Part shown: positions 1 to 10,029 of the stretch, piece after piece | How positions within the stretch are numbered: position 1 is the first letter of the stretch | How the letters are laid out: each line of letters opens with the position of its first letter | DNA from: Astragalus membranaceus | Lineage: Eukaryota; Streptophyta; Magnoliopsida; Fabales; Fabaceae | Length of the DNA: 64,000 bases | Assembly: GCA_039519185.1 (NCBI GenBank) | Contig: CM076854.1 | Location: forward strand, 69,193,448-69,257,447 | Direction of reading: 5' to 3' | The notes under the pieces: generated by a model | The model's input: only the letters and a program-made list of their open reading frames with translations | Told to the model about the DNA's origin: nothing | Database searches by the model: none | Made by a program: the position numbers and the translations under genes

Positions 1-2351
1 ATTAAGTTTTTATGGGACAAATTCCTCATTCCTTACTGAAAATCAATCTTAATGAATTGATTACAATCACTATCACTTAATACATTACTCCACTTTACAA
101 ATAAATCTTAAACACTCGACAATTAAATCCTAATGTGTATTTGTGAAGCTCTGTCTATTTCTCTTTGTACAGATCTTAGGCGCTTCAAATTCATGATGTG
201 TAGTACTTGGTCATGCCTTTAGAAGTTACTTTGTCTTTGAGAAACTCTTTCTCTTTTGCTTCTAGCAGGGCCTCAACTTCCCCTATATCTTTGCATATGG
301 TGAGATGGTTGTTACTAATTTTGTTATGCATGTTTTCTTTAGCACTTGGATTTGCATTGAGCTAGAATATAAACAATATGTTCTTACACGAGCTATATAA
401 ACAGATTGATGCATTTAGCCGATTGATTCATTTTTTTATTTATATTTGCTATTGATTTTTTTCTTTTTTTCCTGTATTCAAAGTTCAATGGTAAAACTCT
501 TTTCTGAATCTTTGATTAATCTTGCTTGGATGTTTTGACTTTCATAATAGCTGTTATTTTTCACGGGACTTTTCATTTTTTCCCTAATTTTTTGAATCTT
601 TTGGGTAATCATGGGACTTAATTTGCATTCTGATCATTTCTTTTATTTATGATAAACGGTGATAACTATCCTTTGATTGGTTGCTCATAATTTCAACAAC
701 GATTCTCGGCAGTTGTAGGAGCCTTTATCTGTTTGCATTTATTTGTTTGTTGCCCTTTATGCTTGCTTTAGTTGAGTGTAAATTGGAGAATTATTGAGAA
801 ACCAATCTTTATATTTTCTTTTATTTTTGCATTTGGATGATGATATCAGATCTGGGTTGTTGTTTGAAATTTGTGTTGTTTGTAGATGTGGGAGGATCTG
901 TTTGAAATTCTTGCATTTGGATGATGATTTCAATAAAGATCTTCATAGAATGAACACAAATATGGACACTGAGGTAAGGTAATGACTAAATTTTGCAGAT
1001 TTAGTTTCCCATTGCTATTAGATTTATATACTCTTTGCGACAGAACCAAAAGTCCTTAAGTTTCTCTCGGATGTTATGTTTCAGGAGTTCAATTTGTTTT
1101 TATGAAGATGTTACTTTCTTTTGTTTTTTACTTTGTTTACTCCTATTTTTGTTTGGAGGCAGAATATCATTTTTAGAGTCCGTTTTTCTCATTTTGGAAT
1201 GAAGGTTCTGTAAAGATGTGGATGGTAGAATTGCCAAGGAAAGAATTAAATAGGCATTGCATCCTATCAGCCACAAGTTATATGCATACAGGTCCAAAAT
1301 GCTGAAAAAACTAAAGGAACCTGATGCTAAGAAGAGTTTGATAGGTATATAAATAATTATTATATTGCTTCTATTTTCATTGAGTTTTTCTTTACAAAAG
1401 GCCTTCTTTGATTTGTCTCCTACTTGCTTTTGAATCTCAAATAGGTAATCTTACAAGATGATTTTCATGGTGCAAAAATGTAAGCTATTCTATAACTTCG
1501 AGGATCCTTATAGTTTGTTTTTCCATCTTTGATTGCTAAACACTTTAATATAACTAAACTATTTGTAGTATGTTGAGTCTCATGTGATTCTTACAGAATT
1601 ACATTATCTGTAAATGAATGATGTTGTTAGCAAGCAGTTAACGCCTCAGAAAAGAGTATGTAGGAGGAGCATTAAATATTGTTATGCATCTTTGTGGTTT
1701 GAAAAGAATTAAATCTGACTAGCGTTTCACTCTTTTTCTTGAAAATGATGATCTACTTGCATCTCAGATATAGTTTAGTTACTACTTTTTCACGTTATGC
1801 AGTGAGTTATATAACTCATATAACTCTTAAAGTAGTGACTCAAATAAGTACTTTTATTGATACTGATGATGTTAGTATGTGGTTTTGGTTTGGTTTATGA
1901 TTAGTAGTTACATTTCTTGAGTGTTCAAGATCATGATTAGTTGTTTAATTGGCTATGCATTGTAGGAAAGTTTATATCACCAAAAAATTGCAGTGGAAGA
2001 TGCTTCAAGGAAGAGCTCTATGGATCTTCTTTTACTTCATGGAGTTGCTGTAAGAGCTTTGAGAAATACAAAGCACCATAAAACAAACCGATGGTGAAAG
2101 ACTCTTTGTCTGCCGTGCCTTTCAATTACAACTCTTAAAGAGTGTTTATACGGATAATGTAATTATCTAACATTATAGAAATTTTTAATAAGTCACCTAA
2201 CAAAATAAATAATTACTCAATCAAAGGTTGCAATTTGGATTTTAATTAGTCATGTTACCAAAAAAAAATAGAACTACATAATTATAGGAATCTACAAAAC
2301 ACAAATATATATATGACGAAATAAATTCAAAAAATACGTGTATAACAAGAA
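1..2351. other. Low-coding region with exon-like scraps; probable Helitron interior
   Basis: No open frame here looks like a complete gene. Short exon-like stretches are present on the plus strand: one near 910-975 that ends in a plausible GT donor (GAGGTAAGG), one near 1210-1345 reading RIAKERIK and KMLKKLKEPDAKK, and one near 1985-2097 reading DASRKSSMDLLLLHGVAV. They are rich in Lys and Glu and I do not recognise the parent genes. A 16-bp sequence, GCATTTGGATGATGAT, occurs twice about 80 bp apart near 830 and 912. Because a Helitron-type 3' end follows at 2360-2389, the region may be the inside of a Helitron that captured gene pieces. No 5' TC end was identified, so this remains an inference. 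Confidence 0.3.
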
Positions 2352-2359
2352 CATGTATA

Positions 2360-2389
2360 CCCGTGCAGCGCACGGGTTATACATACTAG
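2360..2389 (+). mobile_element. Helitron-type 3' terminus
   Basis: A 7-bp GC-rich stem (CCCGTGC, 3-nt loop, GCACGGG) lies at 2360-2376. It is followed by a 9-nt spacer and CTAG at 2386-2389, with T as the next base. A small hairpin about 10 nt upstream of CTRR, inserted before T, is the standard 3' signature of plant Helitrons, and CCCGTGC/GCACGGG stems are common in them. The element would extend leftward, probably past the window edge. Confidence 0.65.
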
Positions 2390-2390
2390 T

Positions 2391-3305
2391 ACAATACAAT
2401 TGAAAATAATTAATCTCATTGATTATTTTAACACATGGTAACTATGGTTGATTTAACATTAAATACGTGTATTAATCCTATTTGAAAAAAATGTAAACTA
2501 ATTTATTTGTTGATTCGTAACTGAAACAATCATAGTCATTCATTTGATATTGGTCAATTACACATCTAATGTGTTACTCATTACACATATTAATACATGA
2601 ATAAATATTGGCCAGTTACTACTTTATTTGAATTATAAAAGATTTATAAAAATATTCATTACAAATATTAATATATAAATAAAGTAACTGACCAATTTCA
2701 CACATATTAACATATAAAATTTAATATTGGTCGGTTACTACTTTTTATGTAATGAAACTTAATACATAACTAAATCGTATTTCCTTTTATGTGACTTTGC
2801 AACCGAAAATTCATAAACAGTAATTGTAACTGAATTTTTGATTGGAAAAGATCACCGTGTGGGCCTTTCCCTCCATGCACTTCAAACACCTACAATTCAC
2901 CTCCTATATAATGCCATGCAGAAGCTCACTCACCACACAACATTCATGCACACACAAACCAGTCTGGATATTTGAATTTTTTTGTGTACGTTCGTAAAAA
3001 ATTGAGAACAACATGGATTCCTTTGCCAAAATTGTTGAAGGTCATCCACCCTTATTTGACATATAAACTCAAGGTTAACGTTGGCTAAAGCTTGGCATTG
3101 AACTTGAAAATGCATATGGTTTTTTAGTCTTGCTCTTTGGGGGATGGGTTTGGCCGAAGAAAAGTGGTACTCTAATAATATTTCAGCAACTATTTGTGAG
3201 TTGTACTACAGTTACTAATATCATAGTGGAGTGCATGTTACAAGGTTTTGGATGGTGGGATAACAAGGGTGTAAAAGGCCTGCCCTTTCTATTTCATTAA
3301 TTAAC
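2391..3305. other. AT-rich non-coding stretch
   Basis: There is no convincing gene. Between 2540 and 2740 a loosely repeated phrase occurs several times in both orientations (TTGGTCAATTACACA, TTGGCCAGTTACTACTTT, TTGGTCGGTTACTACTTT), which suggests a decayed local duplication. The short frames around 2930-3115 have no recognisable motif. Confidence 0.5.
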
Positions 3306-3323
3306 TATCACTAGTGCAAAAAA

Positions 3324-3836
3324 GACATTTAGCGTCGGTTAAATTGGACATTTAGCGTCGATTATCGCCCGACGCTAAATGTCACATTTAGCATCAGGTG
3401 TTCAGATAACCGATGCTAAAAGTCCATTTCATCACTGTTTTTGCTGTCTGAAAATGACATTTAGCATCGGTTATTTGAAACAACCGATGCTAAATGTCCT
3501 GAAAGTGACATTTAGCATCAGTTGTTCCAAATAACCGATGCTAAAAGTCATTTTTGACAAAAAAAAATGACATTTAGCATCGGTTATTTGAAACAACCGA
3601 TGCTAAATGTCCTGAAAAATGACATTTAGTATCGGGTGTTTGAAACAACCGATGCTAAATGTCCTGAAAGTGACATTTAGCATCGGTTGTTCCAAATAAC
3701 CGATGCTAAAAGTCATTTTTGACAAAAAAAATGACATTTAGCATCGGTTGTTTGAAACAACCGATGCTAAATGTCATTTTCTTGATAAAAAAAGGCATTT
3801 AGCATCGCTTGTTTGAAACAAGCGATGCTAAATGTC
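3324..3836. repeat. CACTA-1 left subterminal repeat array
   Basis: Repeated units pair GACATTTAGCATCGGTTGTT with its inverse AACAACCGATGCTAAATGTC across a 2-6 nt centre (GAAAC or CCAAAT), forming about six near-perfect hairpins of roughly 43 nt. Spacers are short (CCTGAAAG, TTTTTGACAAAAAAA). Subterminal repeats of this kind bind the CACTA TNPA-type protein. The long palindromes could also fold in RNA and give rise to small RNAs. Confidence 0.85.
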
Positions 3837-4047
3837 TAGTTTCTTTTTATACATGCCTCACAAACATCACTTACAACATCAATTCATACAAGAAGAGAAT
3901 AATATTCAAGAACTATGGTAATTACAGTCTACAACAATTAGAATAATATTCAAGAAGAGAGCCATATATGAAAACTGAAAACACAAACTGAACAAGAATT
4001 ATGGTAATTACAAAGAAGGAAAAGGAGTCTGCTTGTGATCATAAGCT

Positions 4048-4268
4048 ACTGACAGCATGGGAAGCTGTAGCAAGCACACCAAGATGTATGCTCTGGCTTG
4101 ATATCACAGATGAAAGCGTAGTACTTTACTGTCTAGCCATTCGCCTAACACCAACTCTCAGTTGTCCATGTTCTCCCCTTAGGAAAACAAAAGCATCTCC
4201 AGCAACTAATCTTTTTGACACGACAAATGTGCTCCAGCCGGCTGTAAGCAAGTGCCTCCTTGGTTGAC
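4048..4268 (-). pseudogene. Captured auxin response factor (ARF) B3-domain exon
   Basis: Read on the minus strand, the exon follows a TAG acceptor and encodes GQPRRHLLTAGWSTFV, SKRLVAGDAFVFLRGEHGQ and LRVGVRRMARQ, then a TAA stop, then SSVISSQSIHLGVLATASHAV. This is the C-terminal half of the B3 DNA-binding domain plus the start of the ARF middle domain. The RRxARQ and ATASHAV wording resembles the ARF9/11/18 group more than ARF1/2 (recalled, not searched). A stop codon appears where the family normally has Gln. The neighbouring exons of a real ARF gene are absent. It lies inside CACTA-1 downstream of the asparagine synthetase piece, so it is a transduplicated fragment, not a working transcription factor. 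Confidence 0.85.
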
Positions 4269-4596
4269 CTAGATAACATTAGTGGAAGAGATTAGCCAGA
4301 ATCACACTTCCACATCACAGTAATGAAGCAATATAAGGACTAGTTGGAAAGCATTTCTCATTCAATGCAAGTCATAATACTCATCCATTCCAGAAGCTGA
4401 ATATGCAATTAAAATCAAACAAAGAAGGCTTCCAATATAAGTGCCAAATTACCTCTATTTATATGTCAGTCAGTAAATAAACAAGTACTTTGATCACTTC
4501 TATTTCTTTCAAGAACAATTCAATATACTCATAAATCAACACAAAAAAATGACGAATCAGAAAAATTAGGGTTTCAGAAGCATTTATGAAGCATAC

Positions 4597-4787
4597 CTTC
4601 TCAAAGGCATGTCTCAGAACTAGAGGATCATAAGGAGCTGAAGGAATAGCCTCAGAGTACCAAAGAGGATTGTACCATCTTCTAAACCCACCATCTTTGC
4701 TAGAGTACAAGTGACCAGGTGGAAAACACTCAAAATGTTCACAATCATCATTCAGACCTTTCATTTCTGATGAAATCCAAACAGAAC
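4597..4787 (-). pseudogene. Captured asparagine synthetase exon
   Basis: A clean internal exon on the minus strand is bounded by a CAG acceptor (just above 4787) and an AAG|GTATGC donor (4596-4591). It encodes GSVWISSEMKGLNDDC, EHFECFPPGHLYSSKDGGF and RRWYNPLWYSEAIPSAPYDP, ending at LRHAFEK. This is the linker between the N-terminal glutaminase domain and the C-terminal synthetase domain of plant glutamine-hydrolysing asparagine synthetase. The catalytic Cys and the ATP-pyrophosphatase SGGLDSS loop lie in exons that are not here. The reading frame is still open, which is consistent with fairly recent capture. It cannot be functional alone but could be spliced into a chimeric transcript with the flanking fragments. 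Confidence 0.88.
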
Positions 4788-5027
4788 CTGAATCCATAGA
4801 GGTGTTAAACTTATCAAAATTTGCACATAAATGCTATAGATTTAATTCAAAGTTAGGAGATTGTATAACTTTAATTACTTTCTAATCCCCAACCAGGGAA
4901 GTGACTCCTATAGCATCTAATCCTCAATCAATTTATCATTATCATTAATAAGAAAGCAGCTGTTCAAGTTATAATCATAAGAAATAAAAGAATTTATAGA
5001 ATTATTGAACCTGAATAACAAGTATAC

Positions 5028-5212
5028 CTGGTTTGAAAAATGTTTTGGATCATCTTGCGAGGCGATTCTTGTGCTGCATCCTCCAACAAAAGCAGCTCGT
5101 CCGAGGAGAGGCGCCAACCTAGAGCACCCAGATTTTCCTCTGCTTGTGTTATTGACTTGACCTCAGGAATTGGCACTGTACCTTTGCATAATATGCACCA
5201 ATTTATTGCAAC
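5028..5212 (-). pseudogene. Captured aldo-keto reductase exon (pyridoxal reductase-like), C-terminal part
   Basis: The minus strand after a CAG acceptor reads VAINWCILCKGTVPIPEVKS, ITQAEENLGALGWRLSSDEL and AAQESPRKMIQNIFQTR, ending at a possible GTATAC donor. The motif order (INWC, PIPGVK-like, ALGW, SPKxMIQNIFQTR-like) matches the C-terminus of the chloroplast aldo-keto reductase family that includes Arabidopsis pyridoxal reductase PLR1. There appears to be one extra residue in WCILCKG compared with the usual WCICKG. The normal stop after QTR is missing, as if the exon end was altered at capture. It is paired with the upstream exon at 6280-6426 from the same parent gene. Confidence 0.85.
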
Positions 5213-6279
5213 CTGGCATGATAAAGTAATGCATTAGAAGATGAACTTAATTGCTCGGTAAAGGTTGGTGTAAGTGGTCAATTATATCATTTGTCACACG
5301 CCTAGGAGAAGGACAATTAAGTGAGTTGGTCGGTGGTTCTGAAAAATGCTTTGAAGAACCTTCACAATTTCAATGGACACATACAACGAAATTGAACTAA
5401 AGTAACTATACAACATCACTGCTGTAAAAAAAATGCAGATTTGCTGCAAGCACTAGTCTGGCTGGATCAGAGAAAGCTTTAGTATCTGGTCTAAGGTACC
5501 ATCTTTTTAAAGTCTTATTTATTGAAATCCCAAAGAAAATGGATCCAATGAAAGAAATCAAAATCAAAACAAAGAGCACATGAATCGACAACTAGTTTCT
5601 AGTAGTGGAATTCATCAAGTTTCTATATGGAACTCATGATGTTTCCTTTGCATACTAGATTCATAGATACACAAAATGGAGATTAAACAGGGAACAAACT
5701 ACTAATGATAACATTTGGATTCAAACTATTAACCACAACAAGCATCATGTCTCTATAAGTAATAAATCAACGTAGAAGAAGGAAATAAGGGTTAGGCAAG
5801 ATTAATCCTAAGTCTTATCTTATGTACAAATTTTTTGGCCCAATAATATGAAATTGTTGATCATATATAAATGATAAGTAAAACCAAGTTGATATCAAAG
5901 TAAGTCTATTCCAAATTAAATAAAAGGGTGGCTCTGTTAGGTACAAAATCCAGAATAGAAGGAATACTGAAATATGAATTGATGACTAACTTTCATAACA
6001 AGATAGGAAATACTGCTATAGCAGAACAATGCTGAATTATGGGTAAAAGATAAATGCTGCATTCACAAACACACCAGACCTGCTTCCTTCCACAGTACCT
6101 GTTCCAGCATATATATCCAAGCACCTATGTCCTATAACAAAAATTTGCCAGTGTTAAATCAATCTTGGTTATTCCAAGGAATTAACAAAATTTAGTGGAG
6201 TAAAAGGTAGTATTAGCTTAACCTTCATTTATCAAAATATAGCTATGAAAATTCCTTAAATCATTACATTTATGAAAGT

Positions 6280-6426
6280 CCCAGTTGGGACTTGAGATGG
6301 TGAATATTTCCCAGTAAGCATTCCAAGTCCTAGAGGACTATAAGCAATCATGCGAATACCAAGAGAATCACATATGCTCTTGATCTCTAGTTGATCTTTC
6401 CCCATGCTTAGCAAAGAAAATTGCAC
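6280..6426 (-). pseudogene. Captured aldo-keto reductase exon (pyridoxal reductase-like), middle part
   Basis: After a CAG acceptor the minus strand encodes VQFSLLSMGKDQLEIKSICD and SLGIRMIAYSPLGLGMLTGK, ending YSPSQVPTG. This is the beta-strand region of the AKR barrel that contains the NADP-binding AYSPLG loop. It belongs to the same parent gene as 5028-5212. The expected following exon (about 30 residues between PTG and VAINW) is not found in between, so the copy skips part of the gene. The 3' exon boundary after PTG no longer has an obvious GT donor. Confidence 0.85.
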
Positions 6427-6462
6427 CTGAAATGTTGAAATTATAAAGAAGATCAATGTCAC

Positions 6463-6536
6463 CAACTTTGACAGGTTCATAAGTTTTTTCAAGGTATTTC
6501 ACAATCATCTCATAATCATTTGAATCCTTCTTCAAG
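6463..6536 (-). pseudogene. Probable captured PARP3-like fragment
   Basis: The minus strand encodes KKDSNDYEMIVKYLEKTYEP followed by VKVG and a possible GTGAC donor. The pattern DYxMIxKYLxxTYxPVKVGD resembles the entry to the catalytic domain of plant poly(ADP-ribose) polymerase 3-type proteins, judged from memory. It ends only about 36 bp from the aldo-keto reductase exon, too close for a normal intron. The two were therefore probably joined during capture. Identification is moderate. Confidence 0.45.
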
Positions 6537-6874
6537 TGAGAAATTGAGCAACAATAACAGATCAATGCTTATAAAAAATCAATAACACCATCAATAACAG
6601 AATGATTTCGATAATAACCTAACCAAAGTCCATCAAAGAAATTCCATGAAAAAATTCCAAAACATCATCGTAATTTTTGGAACTAAAAACAATGAAAAAA
6701 ACGAATGGATTTATAGAAGGAAGGACACATAGGTCTGGAGAAGACAAAAAGAAGAAGAAACTATCAATTTCAAACTATAAGCCGAATCAGAACAAATGAA
6801 GACAAAGCTTCAAGATCTATAGCATTTGAGAACCTGATAAGCTTTTGCACAAGTAGAAAACCCTAGAAATTAGA

Positions 6875-7000
6875 AAAAAGGGTACCTGAAGAAATGTGAA
6901 GAAAACCCTACAGATTGCGAAGAGTGAGAGAGACGGCGGAGAGGAAAGGCGGCGACAGAAACGAAAGGCGAACGGAGTGAACTTGCGCTGCGTTACTAAG
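6875..7000 (-). promoter_or_regulatory. Possible captured 5' UTR exon and intron donor inside CACTA-1
   Basis: On the minus strand a pyrimidine-rich leader (CTCTCTCACTCTTCGCAATC) runs into GTAGGGTTTTCTTCACATTT and a CAG|GTACC donor near 6886, then a T-rich intron-like stretch. CTCTC leaders with TAGGGTTTT and an early 5' UTR intron are typical of plant housekeeping genes. It lies upstream of all captured exons and in the same orientation. Confidence 0.35.
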
Positions 7001-7017
7001 AGAGTGAACTTTGCGAG

Positions 7018-7165
7018 ACGACGTGGAGAGCAGAAACGGTGTGGAGAGCAGTGACGACGTGGAGAGAAGAGATGGCGTGGAGAGCAGTGAGCTTGGGAGA
7101 GAAGACGAAGTGGAGAGCAGAGACGGTGAGAGTGGAGAGAGCAGAGGCGGCGAGAGTGGAGAGCT
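7018..7165. repeat. Imperfect GTGGAGAGCAG tandem array
   Basis: About seven imperfect copies of GTGGAGAGCAG(T/A)GACG with a period of 17-24 bp lie between the captured leader and the right subterminal array. The composition is purine-rich on the plus strand. Overlapping frames on both strands are by-products of the repeat. Confidence 0.6.
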
Positions 7166-7230
7166 TGAAGTTTCGGCGTGAGAGATTGAAAGAATACGAG
7201 AGAACGCGAGGTATTGGAAAAAAATATGGG

Positions 7231-7500
7231 ACCTTTAGCATCATTGGTTTATACACTCGATGCTAAATGTCTAAAGCAAATACATTTAGCGTCGGGTATA
7301 TTAAACACCCGATGCTAAATGTATTTGCTTTTAGACATTTAGCATCGGGTGTTTAAACACCCGATGCTAAATGTCTAAAGCAAATACATTTAGCATCGGG
7401 TGTTGAAACACCCGATGCTAAAAGTAGGCGCGAAATATGAAATCTTCCATTTAGCATCGGCTGTTTAAACAACCGATGCTAAATGATGCTTAATAATGTC
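7231..7500. repeat. CACTA-1 right subterminal repeat array
   Basis: Inverted units of ACATTTAGCATCGGGTGTTT and its complement are arranged as four hairpin-like pairs, mirroring the left array. The core TTTAGCATCGG is shared, while the GGGTGTTT variant is more frequent at this end. Confidence 0.85.
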
Positions 7501-7518
7501 TTTTTTTCACTAGTGTAT

Positions 7519-8756
7519 GTAGACTTCTAAGTTCTAACATTTTCTTTTGGTTTCCTGAAGTATAGATTTTGTTGAATCTGGATTTGCTATGTTAACATCT
7601 TTCTTGCTATACATTTTGAGTAAAATATTGTGTTATTTTTGAGAAAAAAAAGATTAAGACTATTAGTATATCTCAACTATTTTGATTTGCAATTTTACTT
7701 TGATTTTACATTTTCTTCATTTGTCATTGTTGCATATTTTTCACCTGCACGACCTTACTCTCATCATATACATTTGTTCTTTACCGAGCAGCTTTTTGGT
7801 CGTCTGCTGTTGGTAGGTCTCTTGCTGTCCTGACCGAAGGTCAATGAGCGCCCAGGGGGGTACCTGCAAGCCACTCCGACGCTCAAGTCAGTATATAGAA
7901 TATCAGAGTGAAGGTACTAAGGATTAGAGATTCAACCTTTGTAAGGGCAAAGTTTGCCTGTATTTATAGGAAATCGTGCCCTCTTGTGGATCGTCGGATG
8001 GGTAGAGTCGATCTTGACCGTCCAAGCATGTTGGGCTCGCATGAGGTGGATATGGGCTGAATTGGTTGGGCTGATCCATATGACTTGCTAAGCGCACCTC
8101 CTGGTTTTGCTAATGGGACCCTCTAGTTGACTCCAGAACAACATTAAAACTAGAGGAGAAAGCACAAACCATGGATCAAAAGGGCATACTTTTGGTTTCT
8201 TTTTGTTTGTGTTGTTTTTGTGTTTTCCACATCTTTCTATCTAAAAAAAACTGCACTTATTATTTTGTAGTATAGACAATGTTTTCTGAATTGAAATATG
8301 CAGTTGTTGTTCTCATTTATTATGAAGTTATAAAAAGTTGGAGCAAAATCTTATGTTGAGGTTAATTTTTTATGACATCTTTTATCTCTTTTAGTTACTT
8401 TTTAATCGCAAGGTTGATTGTAACTTTACTAGGGATTTGGTGTGTTGAACCTCTGATTATGAGTTTGAAACTGAAAGCTTCCAAAAGCTTATATTCGAGT
8501 AATATAAAAGTCGATCTTGATACCATTATTAGGAAAATTGGACATCTTAAACCACATTTACGGAATACGTGAAGATGTTTTTCAATTCATAGTCAAAAGG
8601 CATCAAAATCCTATTTTATACCGCTATTCCCTCAATCCAAATTAAATAAGAAATTAAATCATGAAATTTGGAGGCCACTCTTAAGAAGTCGGCTGAAATT
8701 TTAAAGATTCAATATGTTCAAGCACACTATATGAAAGATGCTATCTAATTATTTTT
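7519..8756. other. Non-coding stretch with an LTR-like remnant
   Basis: There is no host gene. Around 7800-8160 the text GGGGGGTACCTGCAAGCCAC followed by TCCGACGCTCAAGTCAGTAT, a start-like TGTATTTATAGGAAA and a GC-rich tail resembles a promoter/R-region phrase seen in many plant gypsy LTRs, so this is probably an LTR scrap. No termini or TSD were found. Frames at 7630-7833 and 8372-8572 have no recognisable motif. Confidence 0.35.
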
Positions 8757-8961
8757 GGGTTAAATATGTTTTTGGTCCCTACAAAATTGGGACCTTTTAA
8801 GTTTAGTCCCTACAAAATAGAAATAGGTGTTTTAGTCCCTCACTTATTTTTCTGTTTGTTATAATAGTCCCTGACGTTAATTACTGCTGAGTAGGCTAAC
8901 AGAATAATGACTTGGCACGCCATTTGGACATTTTAATTGATGTGGCATCCACGTGGCATGC
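8757..8961. mobile_element. Truncated MULE/MITE-like terminus of legume type
   Basis: It begins GGGTTAAATATGTTTTTGGT and continues with repeated phrases built on TTAGTCCCTACAAAAT, then a GACGTTAATTACTG and ACGTGGCA section. This combination is a very common dispersed legume MITE with Mutator-like long ends. The copy is cut at 8961 where the LTR of element A begins, so the other terminus is missing. Confidence 0.55.
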
Positions 8962-9819
8962 TGTTGTCGTGAAACTCTTAGGTCCTAGCCGTGGATTCGG
9001 CCAGAAGTTTGGACAGTCTTTGATTCCTCTGGTCTTCGAGCGATTGCGTTGAGGAGGGAACTCTGCTCCCCAACAGTGGGTTTCCTAACTCCTCCAAAGA
9101 GTGTCAGGTTGGGTAGAGGGGACGCGAGGATTGGACTATCTATTAGCTAATGCATAAAAGTAAAGTAAAGTGCGATGAAGATAAATTGCGAGAAAAAGAA
9201 GTTTTGTATTGATTGATTGTGTGTGTTTTGTACAAGTTACTCTTCTCTCTATATATACATAGACCCTCGTCAGCCACTAAGCAAGCCAACATTTTCCTAC
9301 CTTTGGATCAATTGAAGATCAACGCCTAATCACGCTCCTAGCCCTAAGAAATCACGCTCCTAGCCCACGGTCCCACTAGCACGGTTAGTGGGGTGTTAAA
9401 ACCTCTTCTCTCCACTCCTCAAGGCTTCTCCTCTTCGCTTAACCTTCAACTGCTCCCATGTTCTGTCCACGTGCCCTTCCTTGCTTCGCAAGCAAGTCCT
9501 CTTTAACTCGGTCATTTCCCCTTCGCCTGATCCTTGTTCTCGGCCCGCAGCCATCAAACTTAGGCTTATCCGAGCCTTTGTGGCCGAGGCACTCTATAAG
9601 TTAAGACTTCCTTTGCCTGAGCCTTGTCCATCATTCCTCGGGCTCAGTCACCCCTCGGGTGTTTATATTATCTTTTGCCTCGAGCCCCTCCTTTGAGATT
9701 GTTCCTTCGGCAAATATCTGCTATAAATTGTCAGGTGATTTGCCTCGGTGTCCTAGCCTCCCCTTGATTCCATCTCTCAGCCCTTGGCCTATGACTTAAT
9801 TTATTTTTGGGTGTTAACA
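8962..9819 (-). repeat. 3' LTR of element A
   Basis: The LTR runs from TGTTGTCG to GTGTTAACA, so in element orientation it starts TGTTAACACCC and ends CA. Adjacent on the inside is AAAATGGGGGGTAAT (minus strand, 9820-9834), a good polypurine tract. The LTR interrupts the MITE-like sequence at 8961. Length is about 858 bp. The partner 5' LTR is not in the window. Confidence 0.7.
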
Positions 9820-10029
9820 ATTACCCCCCATTTTGTGTTGTCTCACGACCGCGAGGACGTGACTGATGGGACAAAAACCCTTGATATGACCTGATGTGAC
9901 GATTGAGGGGACTAACTGCCATTATGTGATACTTGGTGGTTCGCTTCGCGTCAATCAAAAAAGTGTGCTTCTTCGGCCATTTTCACCACCATCGGCCCGT
10001 TATGTGTTCTTCCCCCTATCGCCACCAGC

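Larger units (their letters stand above)
3309..7515 (-). mobile_element. CACTA-1: non-autonomous CACTA transposon carrying host gene fragments
   Basis: The element starts CACTAGTGCAAAAAAGACAT at 3309 and ends with the inverted match ATGTCTTTTTTTCACTAGTG at 7515. The 3-bp target duplication TAT is present on both sides (3306-3308 and 7516-7518), as expected for En/Spm-type transposition, so the 4,207-bp element is complete. Both ends carry arrays of subterminal inverted repeats built on GACATTTAGCATCGGTTGTT. No transposase-like frame is present, so it must have moved with help in trans. The interior holds exon pieces of several host genes, all on the minus strand, with remnants of splice sites; they are listed separately. 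Strand is given from the captured genes. Confidence 0.9.

Noticed and set aside
3324..3836. CRISPR-like regular repeats
   Set aside because: Repeats are palindromic subterminal units of a CACTA element in a plant genome, with no unique spacers of constant length and no cas genes.
5406..5591. Minus-strand frame with KTLKRWYLRPDTKAFSDPAR as a fifth captured gene
   Set aside because: It looks protein-like but I cannot tie it to a family, and it is open only briefly; a blastp/tblastn search would decide.
4048..6426. Functional ARF, asparagine synthetase and pyridoxal reductase genes
   Set aside because: Each is represented by only one or two exons, the ARF exon has a stop, and all lie between CACTA termini.
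7018..7266. Frame of 75 residues rich in WRA and ER
   Set aside because: It follows the GTGGAGAGCAG tandem array, so the amino acid pattern is a by-product of the repeat.
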